Counted from the stretch's first letter, positions 1 through 8,464 are shown. The stretch: 64,000 nt of DNA from Comamonadaceae bacterium OTU4NAUVB1 (GCA_024372625.1 CP099605.1:310001-374000), one strand, 5' to 3'. Translations and numbers: made by a program. The notes: generated by a model from the letters alone, not told the origin.

Positions 1-1
1 C

Positions 2-649
2 GGCCTGGCCGCGGGCGGACAGCGGCGCTTCGGCTTCGAGAAGCTGCTGCCGTTCCAGGCCCACGTCTGGGCGGCGCTGAAGGACGAGGCCGAGCGGTCC
101 GCCGCCACGGCCGCCGCGTCGGCCGCCACGGTGCCGCCCGCCATCTTCGGCAGCGACGTCTCGCACCGCATGGTCGACTTCGCCCAGCGCAACGCCGAGC
201 GCGCCGGGGTGGCCGCGTCGATCGATTTCCGGGGCGGCGACGCGCTGCAGCGCATGCCCCCGGCCGAGGGCGGCGTGATCATGCTCAACCCGCCCTACGG
301 CGAGCGCATCGAGGTCGGCGGCGTGGCCGCGCGCGGTGCGCGCGGCGGCCCGGCCCGGATGCAGCGCGACGACGGCTTCGACGGCGAGGCGCCCGCGCCG
401 CGCGCCGCCGGGCGCGAGCAGGCGCAGACCGAGGACGGCGGGGAGTTCTTCGCGCAGCTCGCGAGCCACTGGAAGAAGCACTACGCCGGCTGGACCGCCT
501 GGATGCTCACGCCCGACCTGCAGTGCCCCAAGCGCATGCGCCTGAAGGAGTCGCGCCGCGTGCCGATGTGGAACGGGCCGATCGAGTGCCGTCTGTTCCG
601 CTTCGACATGGTGGCGGGCTCGGCGCGGACGCCGCGTGGTCCGGACTGA
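2..649 (+). CDS. rlmL: 23S rRNA guanine-N2 methyltransferase, RlmL type (3' part only)
   Basis: The reading frame is open from base 2, so the start and N-terminal THUMP region lie upstream of the window. Visible are the motif RRFGFEKLLPF that precedes the methyltransferase fold in this family, a SAM-binding segment IFGSDVSHRMVDFAQRN, and the catalytic motif NPPYGERI (motif IV, NPPY), which marks an amino-methyltransferase acting on a guanine exocyclic amine. The family methylates G2445 of 23S rRNA in the cytoplasm. A low-complexity Arg/Gly/Ala insert follows the NPPY motif. The end overlaps the next gene by 14 bp, suggesting co-transcription. Family is fairly sure; exact target base is inferred. 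Confidence 0.85.
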   Translation, partial: GLAAGGQRRFGFEKLLPFQAHVWAALKDEAERSAATAAASAATVPPAIFGSDVSHRMVDFAQRNAERAGVAASIDFRGGDALQRMPPAEGGVIMLNPPYGERIEVGGVAARGARGGPARMQRDDGFDGEAPAPRAAGREQAQTEDGGEFFAQLASHWKKHYAGWTAWMLTPDLQCPKRMRLKESRRVPMWNGPIECRLFRFDMVAGSARTPRGPD

Positions 650-1115
650 GGCCGCCGCCGGTCGCGTGGGCGACGTCGTGGATGCCGGCGCGGCGGACGC
701 GCCCGCCGCGCCCGTCGTCATCGACACCAACATCGCGCTCGACCTGCTGGTGTTCGACGATCCGTGCTGGGCGGGTCTGCGCGCCGCGCTGGCGGCGGGC
801 GGGCTGCGCTGGATCGCCTCGCCGCCGATGCGCGTCGAACTCGCGCGCGTGCTGGGCTATCCGCTGATCGCGCGGCGACTCGCGCGCGACGCCCGTGCGC
901 CGCAGGCCGTGCTGGCCGCCTTCGACGCCGCCGCGCACCTCGTCCACGCCGTGCCCGCGCGCGCGCCCTTCGTCTGCAAGGACACCGACGACCAGATGTT
1001 CATCGACCTCGCCGTCGCCCACCGCGCGCGGCTGCTGAGCAAGGACGGCGCGGTGCTGTCGATGCGCAAGCGGCTCGCGACCCTGGGCGTGGCAGTGGCG
1101 CCGGCCTTCGGCTGA
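636..1115 (+). CDS. PIN-domain protein (PIN_3-like putative toxin/ribonuclease)
   Basis: 159-residue protein from a GTG start, with a second in-frame GTG at 666 that may be the true start. It shows the acidic PIN constellation: VVIDTNIALDLL near residues 28-39, a Glu in MRVELARVL, an Asp cluster in CKDTDDQMFIDLAV, and a late Asp in LLSKDGAVL. These residues normally coordinate Mg/Mn for single-strand RNA cleavage. The nearest families are annotated as the toxin component of a toxin-antitoxin system, but no antitoxin-sized gene adjoins it. It overlaps the rRNA methyltransferase gene, so a housekeeping RNA role is also possible. Confidence 0.8.
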   Translation: MVRTEAAAGRVGDVVDAGAADAPAAPVVIDTNIALDLLVFDDPCWAGLRAALAAGGLRWIASPPMRVELARVLGYPLIARRLARDARAPQAVLAAFDAAAHLVHAVPARAPFVCKDTDDQMFIDLAVAHRARLLSKDGAVLSMRKRLATLGVAVAPAFG

Positions 1116-1190
1116 GCGACGCAGCGCACGGGCGCGCGGGACCGGGACCGTCACCAGGCGTCTCGCCAGGTCCGCCGTGGCCGACCCCGG

Positions 1191-1242
1191 CGCCTGAACC
1201 GCGTCCAGCCACGCCTGGCGGCGCACCGCCTGAACCGCGTCC
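1191..1242. repeat. 16-bp direct repeat between convergent genes
   Basis: CGCCTGAACCGCGTCC occurs exactly at 1191-1206 and again at 1227-1242, in the 139-bp gap between the convergent PIN and kinase-like genes. The gap is otherwise GC-rich with no readable gene or clear terminator. Confidence 0.6.
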
Positions 1243-1254
1243 CGCCGGTCCGGC

Positions 1255-2139
1255 TCAGGCCTCGTCGCCGTGCCAGCGCGCCAGCAGCCGCGCGCAGGCG
1301 CGCACGCGCTGGGTGTCGCGGCCCCAGCGCCGTCCCTGGGGCAGGTGGCGCAACCAGCGCATGCGGCGCGCGGCGGCGGCGATGCGCGCGCGCACCGCGG
1401 CGTCGGCACCGGCGAGCGCGGCGTGCCAGTGGGCGCCGGCGGCCTGGGGCGTGGCGGCGCGCACCAGCATCGCCGTGGAGTGCAGGTAGCTCAGCCAGTC
1501 GCGCACCTGGCACTCGGCCAGGCCGAGCGTGGCGCGCGGGTCGTCCTCGAAGTCGATGTAGCCGATCACGCCGTCCGGGCACTGCACCAGGTTGCGGTCG
1601 AAGGCCTGGCTCAGGCAGGTGCCGCGCGCGTGGACGGCGGCGATGGCGTCGAGCCCGTCGCGCCACACCGTGAGCAGCGCGGCCGGGCCGGCGGCGGCGG
1701 CCTGGTCCAGGCGTTCCTGCAGGACCACCACCGTGGCGCGGCTCTCGCCCAGGTCCGACAGCAGCAGGCCGTCGTCCTGCTGCGCCAGCACGCGCGGCAC
1801 GCGCAGGCCCAGGGCGCCGAGTTCGCGCAGGCGCCGCGCCTCGATGGCGATGGCGGCCTGGCCGCCGGGGTTGGGCACCGGGCGCAGGACGTCCAGCCGC
1901 AGCGTCGCGGCGATGAAGCCCAGCACGCGGTAGCGCCAGGCGCCGTGGCGCGGTCCGGCCTTCTTCAGCCAGACCCGCTCGCCGTCGAAGCGATGGCTGG
2001 CCACGGCCAGGGGCTGCCGGGGCAGCGTCGCGCGCAGGAAGCCCGCGTAGTCGCCGGGTGCCTGGCTGGTGGCGGGCGGGAGTCCGGGCATGGCGCGATC
2101 CGGTGCGGCGGCGCGGGCGCGGCGTCGGAAGGGGTTCAT
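1255..2139 (-). CDS. Kinase-like phosphotransferase (BUD32/LPS-kinase-like fold)
   Basis: 294 residues. It carries a eukaryote-like kinase signature: a lysine pair in RVWLKKAGP (about residues 59-60), a Glu in AIEARRLRELG (about 100), a catalytic-loop pattern H170...D181-R-N183, and YIDFEDD (about 194-200) in place of DFG. This layout is seen in small bacterial kinases such as KdkA/WaaP and Bud32-like proteins. The ATG overlaps the stop of the upstream FMN-binding glutamate synthase homologue (ATGA), so the two are translationally coupled. The substrate is unknown; a lipopolysaccharide-core or small-molecule kinase is a guess. Confidence 0.7.
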   Translation of the reverse strand: MNPFRRRARAAAPDRAMPGLPPATSQAPGDYAGFLRATLPRQPLAVASHRFDGERVWLKKAGPRHGAWRYRVLGFIAATLRLDVLRPVPNPGGQAAIAIEARRLRELGALGLRVPRVLAQQDDGLLLSDLGESRATVVVLQERLDQAAAAGPAALLTVWRDGLDAIAAVHARGTCLSQAFDRNLVQCPDGVIGYIDFEDDPRATLGLAECQVRDWLSYLHSTAMLVRAATPQAAGAHWHAALAGADAAVRARIAAAARRMRWLRHLPQGRRWGRDTQRVRACARLLARWHGDEA

Positions 2140-3851
2140 GCGATGGCGGCGAGCCCGGTGGGCGGGGCGGCGGCGTAGGCGGCCGGATCGACGGCCTGGA
2201 AGCTGTGCGCGCTCGCCAGCGGCCAGTAGTTGCGGAACACCGTGTGCTGGTCGTCCAGCGGACCGAGCAGGGCACCGGGCTTCACCTGCATCACCAGGTT
2301 GCTCAGCAGCCGCACCTCCGTCGCCGAGATGCGCCGCACGATGTGGTGGGCGGTGATCTGCCGCGGGTGCGCGAGGCCGGCGGCCTGCACCAGTTCCTGC
2401 AGCGCGTGCAGCGTGGAGCGGTGGAAGTTGCGCACCCGCTCGGCCTTGTCGGGCACCACCAGCGCCTGCTGGCGCACCGGGTCCTGCGTGGTCACGCCGG
2501 TCGGGCAGAAGCCGGTGTGGCAGGTCTGCGCCTGGATGCAGCCCAGCGCCATCATGAAGCCGCGTCCGGCATTGCACCAGTCCGCGCCCAGCGCCATCAC
2601 GCGCGCCAGGTCGAAGGCGGTGATCACCTTGCCGGCGCAGCCGATGGCGATGCGATCGCGCAGGTGGGTGCCCACGAGCGTGTTGTGCACCAGCAGCAGG
2701 CCCTCCTGCATCGGCACGCCGACGTGGTCGATGAACTCGACCGGCGCCGCGCCGGTGCCGCCCTCGGCGCCGTCGACGACGATGAAGTCGGGGGTGATGC
2801 CGGTCGCCTGCATCGCCTTGACCATGGCGAACCACTCCCAGGGGTGGCCCAGGCAGAACTTGAAGCCGGTGGGCTTGCCGCCGGAGAGCCGGCGCAGCCG
2901 CTCGATGAAATGCATCATCTCCACCGGCGTGGAGAAGGCGCTGTGGCCGGCCGGCGAGATGCAGTCCACGCCCTCGGGTACGCCGCGCGCCTGGGCGATC
3001 TCGGCGGTCACCTTCGGGCCGGGCAGCACGCCGCCGTGGCCCGGCTTGGCGCCCTGGCTGAGCTTGATCTCGATCATCTTCACCTGCGGATCGCGCGCGT
3101 TCTCCGCGAAGCGCGTCTCGCTGAAGCGGCCGTCGTCGTCGCGGCAGCCGAAGTAGCCCGAGCCGATCTCCCAGATCAGGTCGCCGCCGTGGACGCGGTG
3201 GTGGCGCGAGATCGAGCCCTCGCCCGTGTCGTGCGCGAAGCCGCCGAGCTTCGCGCCCTTGTTCAGCGCCAGCACGGCGTTGGCCGAGAGCGAGCCGAAG
3301 CTCATCGCCGAGATGTTGAACACGCTGGCCTCGTAGGGCCGGGTGCAGCCGGTGCCGGGCGCGGCGCCGGGCGCCGGCACGCCGCCGATGACGATGCGGA
3401 AGTCGTGGCCGTCCAGGCGGCTCGGCTGGACCGAATGGTTGATCCACTCGTAGCCGGTCTCGCCGACGTCGAGCTGGGTGCCGAAGGGCCGGTTGTCCGG
3501 CTCGCCCTTGGCGCGCTGGTAGACCAGCGAGCGCTGCGCGCGCGAGAACGGCGCCGCCTCGCGGTCGCTCTCGATGAAGTACTGGCGCAGTTCGGGGCGG
3601 ACGTACTCCAGCAGGAAGCGCAGGTGGCCGACCACGGGGTAGTTGCGCAGGACGGCGTGGCGCGGCTGGCGCAGGTCGCGCAGGCCCAGCACGGTCAGCG
3701 CGCCGGCGACCGCCGCCAGCGCGGTCCAGCCGGGCGCCGGGAGCGAGGGCAGCGCCAGCGCGACGCCACCCAGGCCGGCCGCGAAGCCGGCCGCGCACAG
3801 CGCGAGGACGGTGTAGCGGACCGGAAAGGGTGAAAAAGTGGGTGCGGGAAT
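2136..3851 (-). CDS. FMN-binding glutamate synthase family protein
   Basis: About 571 residues. After one or two N-terminal hydrophobic segments comes a GltS-type FMN barrel: EIGSGYFGCRDDDGRF, KLSQGAKPGHGGVLP, VVDGAEGGTGAAP, IGCAGKVITAF, and the cluster GCIQAQTCHTGFCPTG whose Cys-x5-Cys-x4-Cys spacing matches the [3Fe-4S] site of glutamate synthase. There is no glutaminase domain, as usual for this stand-alone, membrane-anchored family, whose reaction is unproven. No ATG, GTG or TTG precedes the first hydrophobic segment in this frame. The best-placed start is an ATT at 3851 with GGAG 7 nt upstream; a CTG further in or a frame error are alternatives. Coupled to the kinase-like gene downstream. 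Confidence 0.85.
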   Translation of the reverse strand: MPAPTFSPFPVRYTVLALCAAGFAAGLGGVALALPSLPAPGWTALAAVAGALTVLGLRDLRQPRHAVLRNYPVVGHLRFLLEYVRPELRQYFIESDREAAPFSRAQRSLVYQRAKGEPDNRPFGTQLDVGETGYEWINHSVQPSRLDGHDFRIVIGGVPAPGAAPGTGCTRPYEASVFNISAMSFGSLSANAVLALNKGAKLGGFAHDTGEGSISRHHRVHGGDLIWEIGSGYFGCRDDDGRFSETRFAENARDPQVKMIEIKLSQGAKPGHGGVLPGPKVTAEIAQARGVPEGVDCISPAGHSAFSTPVEMMHFIERLRRLSGGKPTGFKFCLGHPWEWFAMVKAMQATGITPDFIVVDGAEGGTGAAPVEFIDHVGVPMQEGLLLVHNTLVGTHLRDRIAIGCAGKVITAFDLARVMALGADWCNAGRGFMMALGCIQAQTCHTGFCPTGVTTQDPVRQQALVVPDKAERVRNFHRSTLHALQELVQAAGLAHPRQITAHHIVRRISATEVRLLSNLVMQVKPGALLGPLDDQHTVFRNYWPLASAHSFQAVDPAAYAAAPPTGLAAIA

Positions 3852-3990
3852 GATCGGTCTCCGGGAGCCTGCTGCATCATAGAGGGCCGGTTTCGCCGGT
3901 CGCCCGCGCCGCGCCGCCCGGCGGCCGGCCGTCGCCCCGACTTCCTTCCATCCCCTGGCGCGTCCCGCGCCGACCCCGCCCGCCTTCGCC

Positions 3991-4830
3991 ATGACCACGC
4001 CCGCTCCCGACCTGCCTTCCGACGCGCCCGACGAATCGCCTGCCCCCGGCGGCGCCGTGACCCCGACGACGTCGTCCGCCCTCACCGGCGACAAGCCGCT
4101 CGGCCCCGAGGATTTCGACCTCCTCGACGGCCTGCTCGACACCCTGCGCGAGCACGACGACGAAGTCCCCCAGTGGGAGTTCTGCGAGGGCTTCATGGCC
4201 GCGCTGATCTGCTCGCGCCGCCCGGTGCCGCCGGCCGAGTATTTCCCGATGATCTTCGGCGAGGACTTCGTCGCCGCGCGCAACATGGAGCTGGTGTGGC
4301 ACTGGAAGCGCCGCTGGCAGGAGATCGAGACCGCGCTCGACGCCGCCGTGGAGGCGCTCGACGACGACCGCGCCTACCAGCCCGAGGTGCTCGACACGCG
4401 CGGCGCCATCGCCTCGCTGCCCGAGGCCGAGCGCGCCGAGGTCGCGGGCGAGGCCATCCCGTCGTTCGCGCAGGTGTGGGCCCTGGGCTTCATGTTCGCC
4501 GTCGAGAACTGGCCCGAGGACTGGGCCGCGCCGCGCGACAAGGAGGCCGCCGGCATGCTCGACGACGCGCTCGACGCCATCGTCGCGCTGACCGAGGACG
4601 ACACCGGCAAGCCCGAGGTCTCGATGTTCAGCGAGGACGGCCCGCCCAGCGTCAGCCAGCGCCGGCTCGACGAATTCGGCAAGGCGATCTGGGCCGTCTA
4701 CGACCTGCGCCAGCTCTGGAAGAGCATGGGCCCGCGCCAGGAGACGATCCGCAGGGAAGCCACGCCCGGGCGCAACGACCCCTGTCCCTGCGGCAGCGGC
4801 AAGAAGTTCAAGAAGTGCCACGGCGCCTGA
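3991..4830 (+). CDS. UPF0149/YecA-like protein with C-terminal SEC-C metal-binding motif
   Basis: 279 residues. A Pro/Thr-rich N-terminus (1-30) is followed by a helical UPF0149-like domain (about 32-245) with [13 protein letters not shown] and [15 protein letters not shown]. The last 19 residues form a SEC-C zinc motif, [14 protein letters not shown] (Cys-x-Cys-x8-Cys-His). SEC-C tails bind zinc and often dock to ribosomes or SecB, as in SecA and YecA. Divergent from the glutamate synthase homologue across 139 bp, followed by the flavin reductase after 37 bp. Function is inferred from the tail only. Confidence 0.8.
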   Translation: MTTPAPDLPSDAPDESPAPGGAVTPTTSSALTGDKPLGPEDFDLLDGLLDTLREHDDEVPQWEFCEGFMAALICSRRPVPPAEYFPMIFGEDFVAARNMELVWHWKRRWQEIETALDAAVEALDDDRAYQPEVLDTRGAIASLPEAERAEVAGEAIPSFAQVWALGFMFAVENWPEDWAAPRDKEAAGMLDDALDAIVALTEDDTGKPEVSMFSEDGPPSVSQRRLDEFGKAIWAVYDLRQLWKSMGPRQETIRREATPGRNDPCPCGSGKKFKKCHGA

Positions 4831-4867
4831 GCGGCGCCTCCCATCCCATCCCCGAGGAGCGACGACC

Positions 4868-5458
4868 ATGGCCGACAAGGTGCTGGTGTTCTACGGCTCG
4901 TACCGGCGCGACCGCCAGGGCATCCGCCTGGCCGACTACGTCGTCGCCGGCCTCAAGGCGCGCGGCGCCGAGGCCGAACTGATCGACGCGCGGGCCGTCG
5001 GCCTGCCGCTGCTCGACCGCATGTACAAGGAGTACCCGCCGGGCGAGGCCCCGGCGGCGATGGAGACGCTGGCCGGCAAGCTGCGCGCCGCCGACGCCTT
5101 CGTCTTCGTCACCGGCGAATACAACTGGGGCCCGCAGCCCGGCCTGAAGAACCTGACCGACCACTTCCTGGAGGAGTGGTTCTGGCGCCCGGCGGCCATC
5201 GCGAGCTACTCGGCCGGCCGCTTCTCCGGCGTGCGCGCGGGCGCGGCCTGGCACCCGATCCTCTCGGAGATGGGCATGGTGGTGGTCTCCAGCACCCTGG
5301 CCGTCGGCCCGATCGCGCAGACGCTCGACGAGCAGGCGAAGCCGCTGGGCAAGCCCGGCGAATCGCTCGACCGCGCCTTCGGCCGCTTCGCCGACGACCT
5401 CGCCTGGTGGACCGAGGCGGCGCGCGCGCAGCGCGCGCGCCGCGCCCCGCCGTACTGA
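4868..5458 (+). CDS. NADPH-dependent FMN reductase (flavodoxin fold)
   Basis: 196 residues with a GAGGAG ribosome-binding site ahead of the ATG. The N-terminal FYGSYRRDRQGIRLADYV resembles the phosphate-binding loop of NADPH:FMN reductases (GSxR...). VTGEYNWGPQPGLKNLTDH is the family's flavin-contacting loop, and AAIASYSAGRFSGVRAG the usual Ser/Gly-rich motif. Such enzymes reduce FMN or quinones in the cytosol. Length fits the family. The tail (AARAQRARRAPP) is basic. Confidence 0.85.
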   Translation: MADKVLVFYGSYRRDRQGIRLADYVVAGLKARGAEAELIDARAVGLPLLDRMYKEYPPGEAPAAMETLAGKLRAADAFVFVTGEYNWGPQPGLKNLTDHFLEEWFWRPAAIASYSAGRFSGVRAGAAWHPILSEMGMVVVSSTLAVGPIAQTLDEQAKPLGKPGESLDRAFGRFADDLAWWTEAARAQRARRAPPY

Positions 5459-5495
5459 CGCGCGCCCCGCGCGAACGCCGGCCCCGGGTTCGCGC

Positions 5496-5520
5496 CATTG
5501 CCCATTCCTCATTGCCCATT
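5496..5520. repeat. Short direct repeat upstream of the DUF1272 gene
   Basis: CATTGCCCATT occurs at 5496-5506 and 5510-5520, a 14-bp period, in the leader between the flavin reductase and the DUF1272 gene. It is more AT-rich than its surroundings. No function is apparent. Confidence 0.4.
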
Positions 5521-5544
5521 GCCTGGAAGACCGGAGTCCCCGCC

Positions 5545-5790
5545 ATGCTTCAGATGCGCCCGGGTTGCGAGTGCTGCGACCGCGACCTGCCCCCCGACAC
5601 CGCGGACGCGCGGATCTGCACGTTCGAATGCACCTTCTGCAGCGACTGCGCCATGCGCCGCCTGGGCGGCACCTGCCCCAACTGCGGCGGCGAGCTGCTG
5701 GCGCGGCCGCGCCGCCCGGCGGGCCGGCTGGCGGCCGCGCCGGCCTCGACCGAGCGGGTGTTCAGGCCCGGGGGCTGCGCGGCGGCCTGA
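5545..5790 (+). CDS. DUF1272 domain-containing zinc-ribbon protein
   Basis: 81 residues from an ATG at 5545. Cysteines are arranged as CECCDRDLP, CTFECTFCSDCA and CPNCGGEL, the pattern of DUF1272 proteins, which usually span about 60-80 residues and have no known function. The cysteine pairs suggest one or two structural zinc sites. The C-terminal Arg/Ala-rich extension is not conserved-looking. Followed by an oppositely oriented HD-GYP gene 18 bp away. Confidence 0.85.
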   Translation: MLQMRPGCECCDRDLPPDTADARICTFECTFCSDCAMRRLGGTCPNCGGELLARPRRPAGRLAAAPASTERVFRPGGCAAA

Positions 5791-5808
5791 GGCCGGCCGG
5801 CCGCGGCC

Positions 5809-7185
5809 TCACGCCCGCGCTACCACCCGCTTCAGCGCCTCGAAACACACCGGGTCGATGGCCGTGCCGACGCTCTCGGCCATGATCTCCAGCGTGCCCG
5901 CCACGGGGATCGCGCCGCGGTAGGGGCGGTCGGCGGAGATGGCGTCGAAGATGTCGGCGGTGGTGATGATGCGGGTCTCCAGCGAGATCAGGTCGGCGCC
6001 GATGCCGCGCGGGTAGCCCTTGCCGTCGAGCCGCTCGTGGTGCGCCGCGGCGATGCGCGCCAGCTCCTCGAAGGCGCCGATGCGCGAGAGGATGGCCTCG
6101 GTGTGCTGCGCGTGCCGCTGCACCGACACCCATTCCTCCTGGTCGAGCTTGGCCGGCTTGTCGAGCACCGAATTGCTCACGCCCAGCTTGCCGACGTCGT
6201 GCAGCAGGGCGCCCCGGCGCAGCCAGCGACGCCGCTCGGGGGCCATGCCCAGGTCGGCCGCGATGGCCTCCACGTAGTCGGCCACCCGCGCGCTGTGGCC
6301 GCTGGTGAACGGGCTCTTGCTGTCGACCACCTGGCCGAAGGCCTCGGCGATGTCGTCGAGGTAGTCCTCGTCGAGCACCACGCGGCCCGACCCGGGCTCC
6401 ATCGCGAAGACCATCGCCTCGACGCCCGGGGAGGCCAGGTGGCGCCAGAACGCCGGGTCCAGCGCGACGCGCTCGAAGGCCTTGACCAGCGCCGGATCGA
6501 ACCAGCCGCCGGCGCGCCGCCGGGCTTCCTGCAGGGCGGCATCGGCGTTGCCGGCGGTGTGGAAGACGTCGATCACCTGCGACAGCAGCGCGATGCGCGC
6601 GTGCAGCGGGATGCGTTCGCCGGCCAGGCGCTGCGGCCGGCCGCCCCCGTCCCAGTGCTCGTCGAGGCTGGCGATGCCCTCGGCCACGGTTTCCCCGAAG
6701 CGCAGCTGGCGCGCGATGTCGGCGCCGCGCGTGCAGCGCGTCTGGATCAGCTCGTCGGCGATCTGCGGCCCGTTGCGCATGATGTTGACGATGCCGCGCA
6801 ACCGGTCGGACAGCCCGGCCTTCAGCCCGGTGTGGCTGAAGACGAAGCTCAGCATCTGCGGCAGGCTGTCGCCCACGGCCTTGAAGTCGCGCTTGAAGCT
6901 CAGGTCGTCGGTCATGTAGAGCTCGCAGATGCGCGCGGCGTTGCTGCTGCAGCCCAGGTCCTTGAGCAGGATCGTGTAGTAGAGGTCGCGCAGCGTCGCC
7001 TCGTCCAGCCCGAGCTGGCGGCCGATGTGCATGCCGATCCAGCAGGCGCGCACGCAGTGGCCGCGCGGCTGGCCCTCCGTGATGTCCAGCGCGTGGCTGA
7101 GCGAGCCGATGAGTTCGGACAGGCGCAGGCCGGCGACGGCCGGGCCCGGGATCGGCGCCGCGTTCTGGTAGTGGGATGGCTTCAT
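5809..7185 (-). CDS. HD-GYP domain protein with a second, degenerate HD domain
   Basis: 458 residues. The C-terminal half has a complete HD-GYP signature: HSARVADYVEA, the HD pair in LLHDVGKLG (329-330), HAQHTEAIL, AAHHERLDGKGYPRGIG (GYP at 390-392) and ADIFDAISADRPYR. These bind two or three metals and hydrolyse cyclic di-GMP to GMP or pGpG. The N-terminal half (about 20-210) looks like a second HD fold in which the HD pair reads KD (LLKDLG, 75-76) and a pseudo-GYP reads EHWDGGGRP, so it is probably non-catalytic. No signal peptide or membrane segment; no receiver domain. It lies 106 bp after cinA on the same strand. Confidence 0.88.
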   Translation of the reverse strand: MKPSHYQNAAPIPGPAVAGLRLSELIGSLSHALDITEGQPRGHCVRACWIGMHIGRQLGLDEATLRDLYYTILLKDLGCSSNAARICELYMTDDLSFKRDFKAVGDSLPQMLSFVFSHTGLKAGLSDRLRGIVNIMRNGPQIADELIQTRCTRGADIARQLRFGETVAEGIASLDEHWDGGGRPQRLAGERIPLHARIALLSQVIDVFHTAGNADAALQEARRRAGGWFDPALVKAFERVALDPAFWRHLASPGVEAMVFAMEPGSGRVVLDEDYLDDIAEAFGQVVDSKSPFTSGHSARVADYVEAIAADLGMAPERRRWLRRGALLHDVGKLGVSNSVLDKPAKLDQEEWVSVQRHAQHTEAILSRIGAFEELARIAAAHHERLDGKGYPRGIGADLISLETRIITTADIFDAISADRPYRGAIPVAGTLEIMAESVGTAIDPVCFEALKRVVARA

Positions 7186-7291
7186 GGAAGGCTTATCGGC
7201 AGGTTCGGCGCGCGACTTGAAGCGGCCGACGGCGTTGAATGCCAAAACCTGCACGGCGCAGCCGGCCGTCGCACCGGCCGGACCCGGCGGT

Positions 7292-7834
7292 TCAGGCGCC
7301 CGGCGGTGTCTCGAGCCAGCGCACCAGCGTGCGCAAGGCGTGCCGCACGGTGGCCCGGCGCACGGCGGCGCGGTCGCCCTCGAAGCGGCGGCGCTCGGTG
7401 CGCACCTCGCCGTCGAGCGCCCAGCCGAACCACACCGTGCCAACGGGCTTGTCGGCCGACCCGCCCGTGGGGCCGGCGACACCGGTCACGGCCACCGCGA
7501 CCCGGGCCCGCGAGCGCGCGACGGCGCCCGCGGCCATGGCCCGCGCCACCGGCTCGCTGACGGCGCCGTGCGCGGCGATCGAGGCCGCGTCGACGCCCAG
7601 CATGTCGTGCTTGGCTTCGTTGGAGTAGGTGACGAAGCCGCGGTCGAACCAGGCGCTGGAGCCGGCCAGGTCGGTGCAGGCGCCGGCGATCAGGCCGCCG
7701 GTGCAGCTCTCGGCGGTCGCCAGCAGGCGGCCGTCGCGCCGCAGCGCCGCGGCCAGCCGCGCGGTCAGCGCCGCGAGGTCGTCGCCTTCATCGCCGTCGA
7801 CGGCGTCGCGGCCGTGCGGGGTGTCGTCGTTCAT
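7292..7834 (-). CDS. cinA: CinA family protein (nicotinamide-nucleotide amidohydrolase, PncC type)
   Basis: 180 residues, the stand-alone C-terminal CinA domain. Motifs are ATAESCTGGLIAG (catalytic Ser in ESCTGG), SSAWFDRGFVTYSNEAKHDML and AVAVTGVAGPTGG. The family deamidates nicotinamide mononucleotide to nicotinate mononucleotide in NAD salvage. The chosen ATG (7834) removes a Pro/Arg-rich upstream stretch that overlaps pgpA. Last gene of the leftward apaG-gcr-thiL-pgpA series, 52 bp after pgpA; pgpA-cinA pairing is common in betaproteobacteria. Confidence 0.9.
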   Translation of the reverse strand: MNDDTPHGRDAVDGDEGDDLAALTARLAAALRRDGRLLATAESCTGGLIAGACTDLAGSSAWFDRGFVTYSNEAKHDMLGVDAASIAAHGAVSEPVARAMAAGAVARSRARVAVAVTGVAGPTGGSADKPVGTVWFGWALDGEVRTERRRFEGDRAAVRRATVRHALRTLVRWLETPPGA

Positions 7835-7886
7835 CGGGGACTTCGTCGGATCGGGGGGAGGGAAGGACCGGGCCGGGCGCCGCCGC

Positions 7887-8444
7887 TCAGACGAAGGCAC
7901 GCCACAGCGCGATGACGAACAGCGTGCAGAAGGCCGCCACCAGGTCGTCGAACAGGATGCCCAGGCCGGCCGCGCTCCAGCGCACCCGGCCGGTCGGGTC
8001 GGGCTTGAAGAGCGCGTCGGCCCAGCCCACCGGGCCGGGCTTGGCGGCGTCGAAGTAGCGGAACAGCGCGAAGGCGGCGATCTGGCCCCACAGCCCGGTC
8101 GGGGCGATCAGCCACAGCACGATCCAGAAGGCGACGATCTCGTCCCAGACGATGCTGCCGGGATCGGCCACGCCCATGTGGCGCGCGGTCACGGTGCAGG
8201 CCCACCAGCCCACCGGCAGCGCCGCCAGGATCACCCAGCCCAGCGTCGCGTCCGACCACCCGAGGCTCTGCATCGCCAGGAACGCCACCCAGCCCCACAG
8301 CGTGCCGATGGTGCCGGGCGCGCGGCGCGCGAGGCCCGAGCCGAAGCCCAGCGCGATCCAGTGCGCCGGGTGCGTCCGCATGAAGGCGAAGGTGGGGCGG
8401 GCTGTGGACGGCGCGGCGGGGACACGGTCGGGCAGGGCGTTCAT
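7887..8444 (-). CDS. pgpA: Phosphatidylglycerophosphatase A
   Basis: 185 residues. Contains GLARRAPGTIGTLWGW, the acidic metal-binding motif VWDEIVAFWI, and FRYFDAAKPGPVGWAD plus ILFDDLVAAF near the end, all hallmarks of PgpA. It dephosphorylates phosphatidylglycerol phosphate at the inner membrane; three or four hydrophobic segments are visible. It begins 20 bp after thiL, a conserved order (thiL-pgpA). Confidence 0.93.
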   Translation of the reverse strand: MNALPDRVPAAPSTARPTFAFMRTHPAHWIALGFGSGLARRAPGTIGTLWGWVAFLAMQSLGWSDATLGWVILAALPVGWWACTVTARHMGVADPGSIVWDEIVAFWIVLWLIAPTGLWGQIAAFALFRYFDAAKPGPVGWADALFKPDPTGRVRWSAAGLGILFDDLVAAFCTLFVIALWRAFV

Positions 8445-8464
8445 GGGCGGGTGGGCGGATGGCG

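Noticed and set aside
2058..3833. A long rightward open frame opposite the glutamate synthase homologue
   Set aside because: It mirrors the codon bias of the real gene, is His/Ala/Arg-rich and lacks any family motif. Similar antisense frames at 21413-23713, 24747-26711 and 59318-61498 were rejected for the same reason.
3695..3880. Small frame with two ATGs upstream of the glutamate synthase homologue
   Set aside because: It is a +1-type shadow of the real N-terminus. It could signal a frame error, so it is mentioned under the start-codon finding, but it has no coding evidence of its own.
5496..5520. Start of a CRISPR-like or tandem repeat array
   Set aside because: Only two 11-bp copies with a 3-bp gap; no further units.
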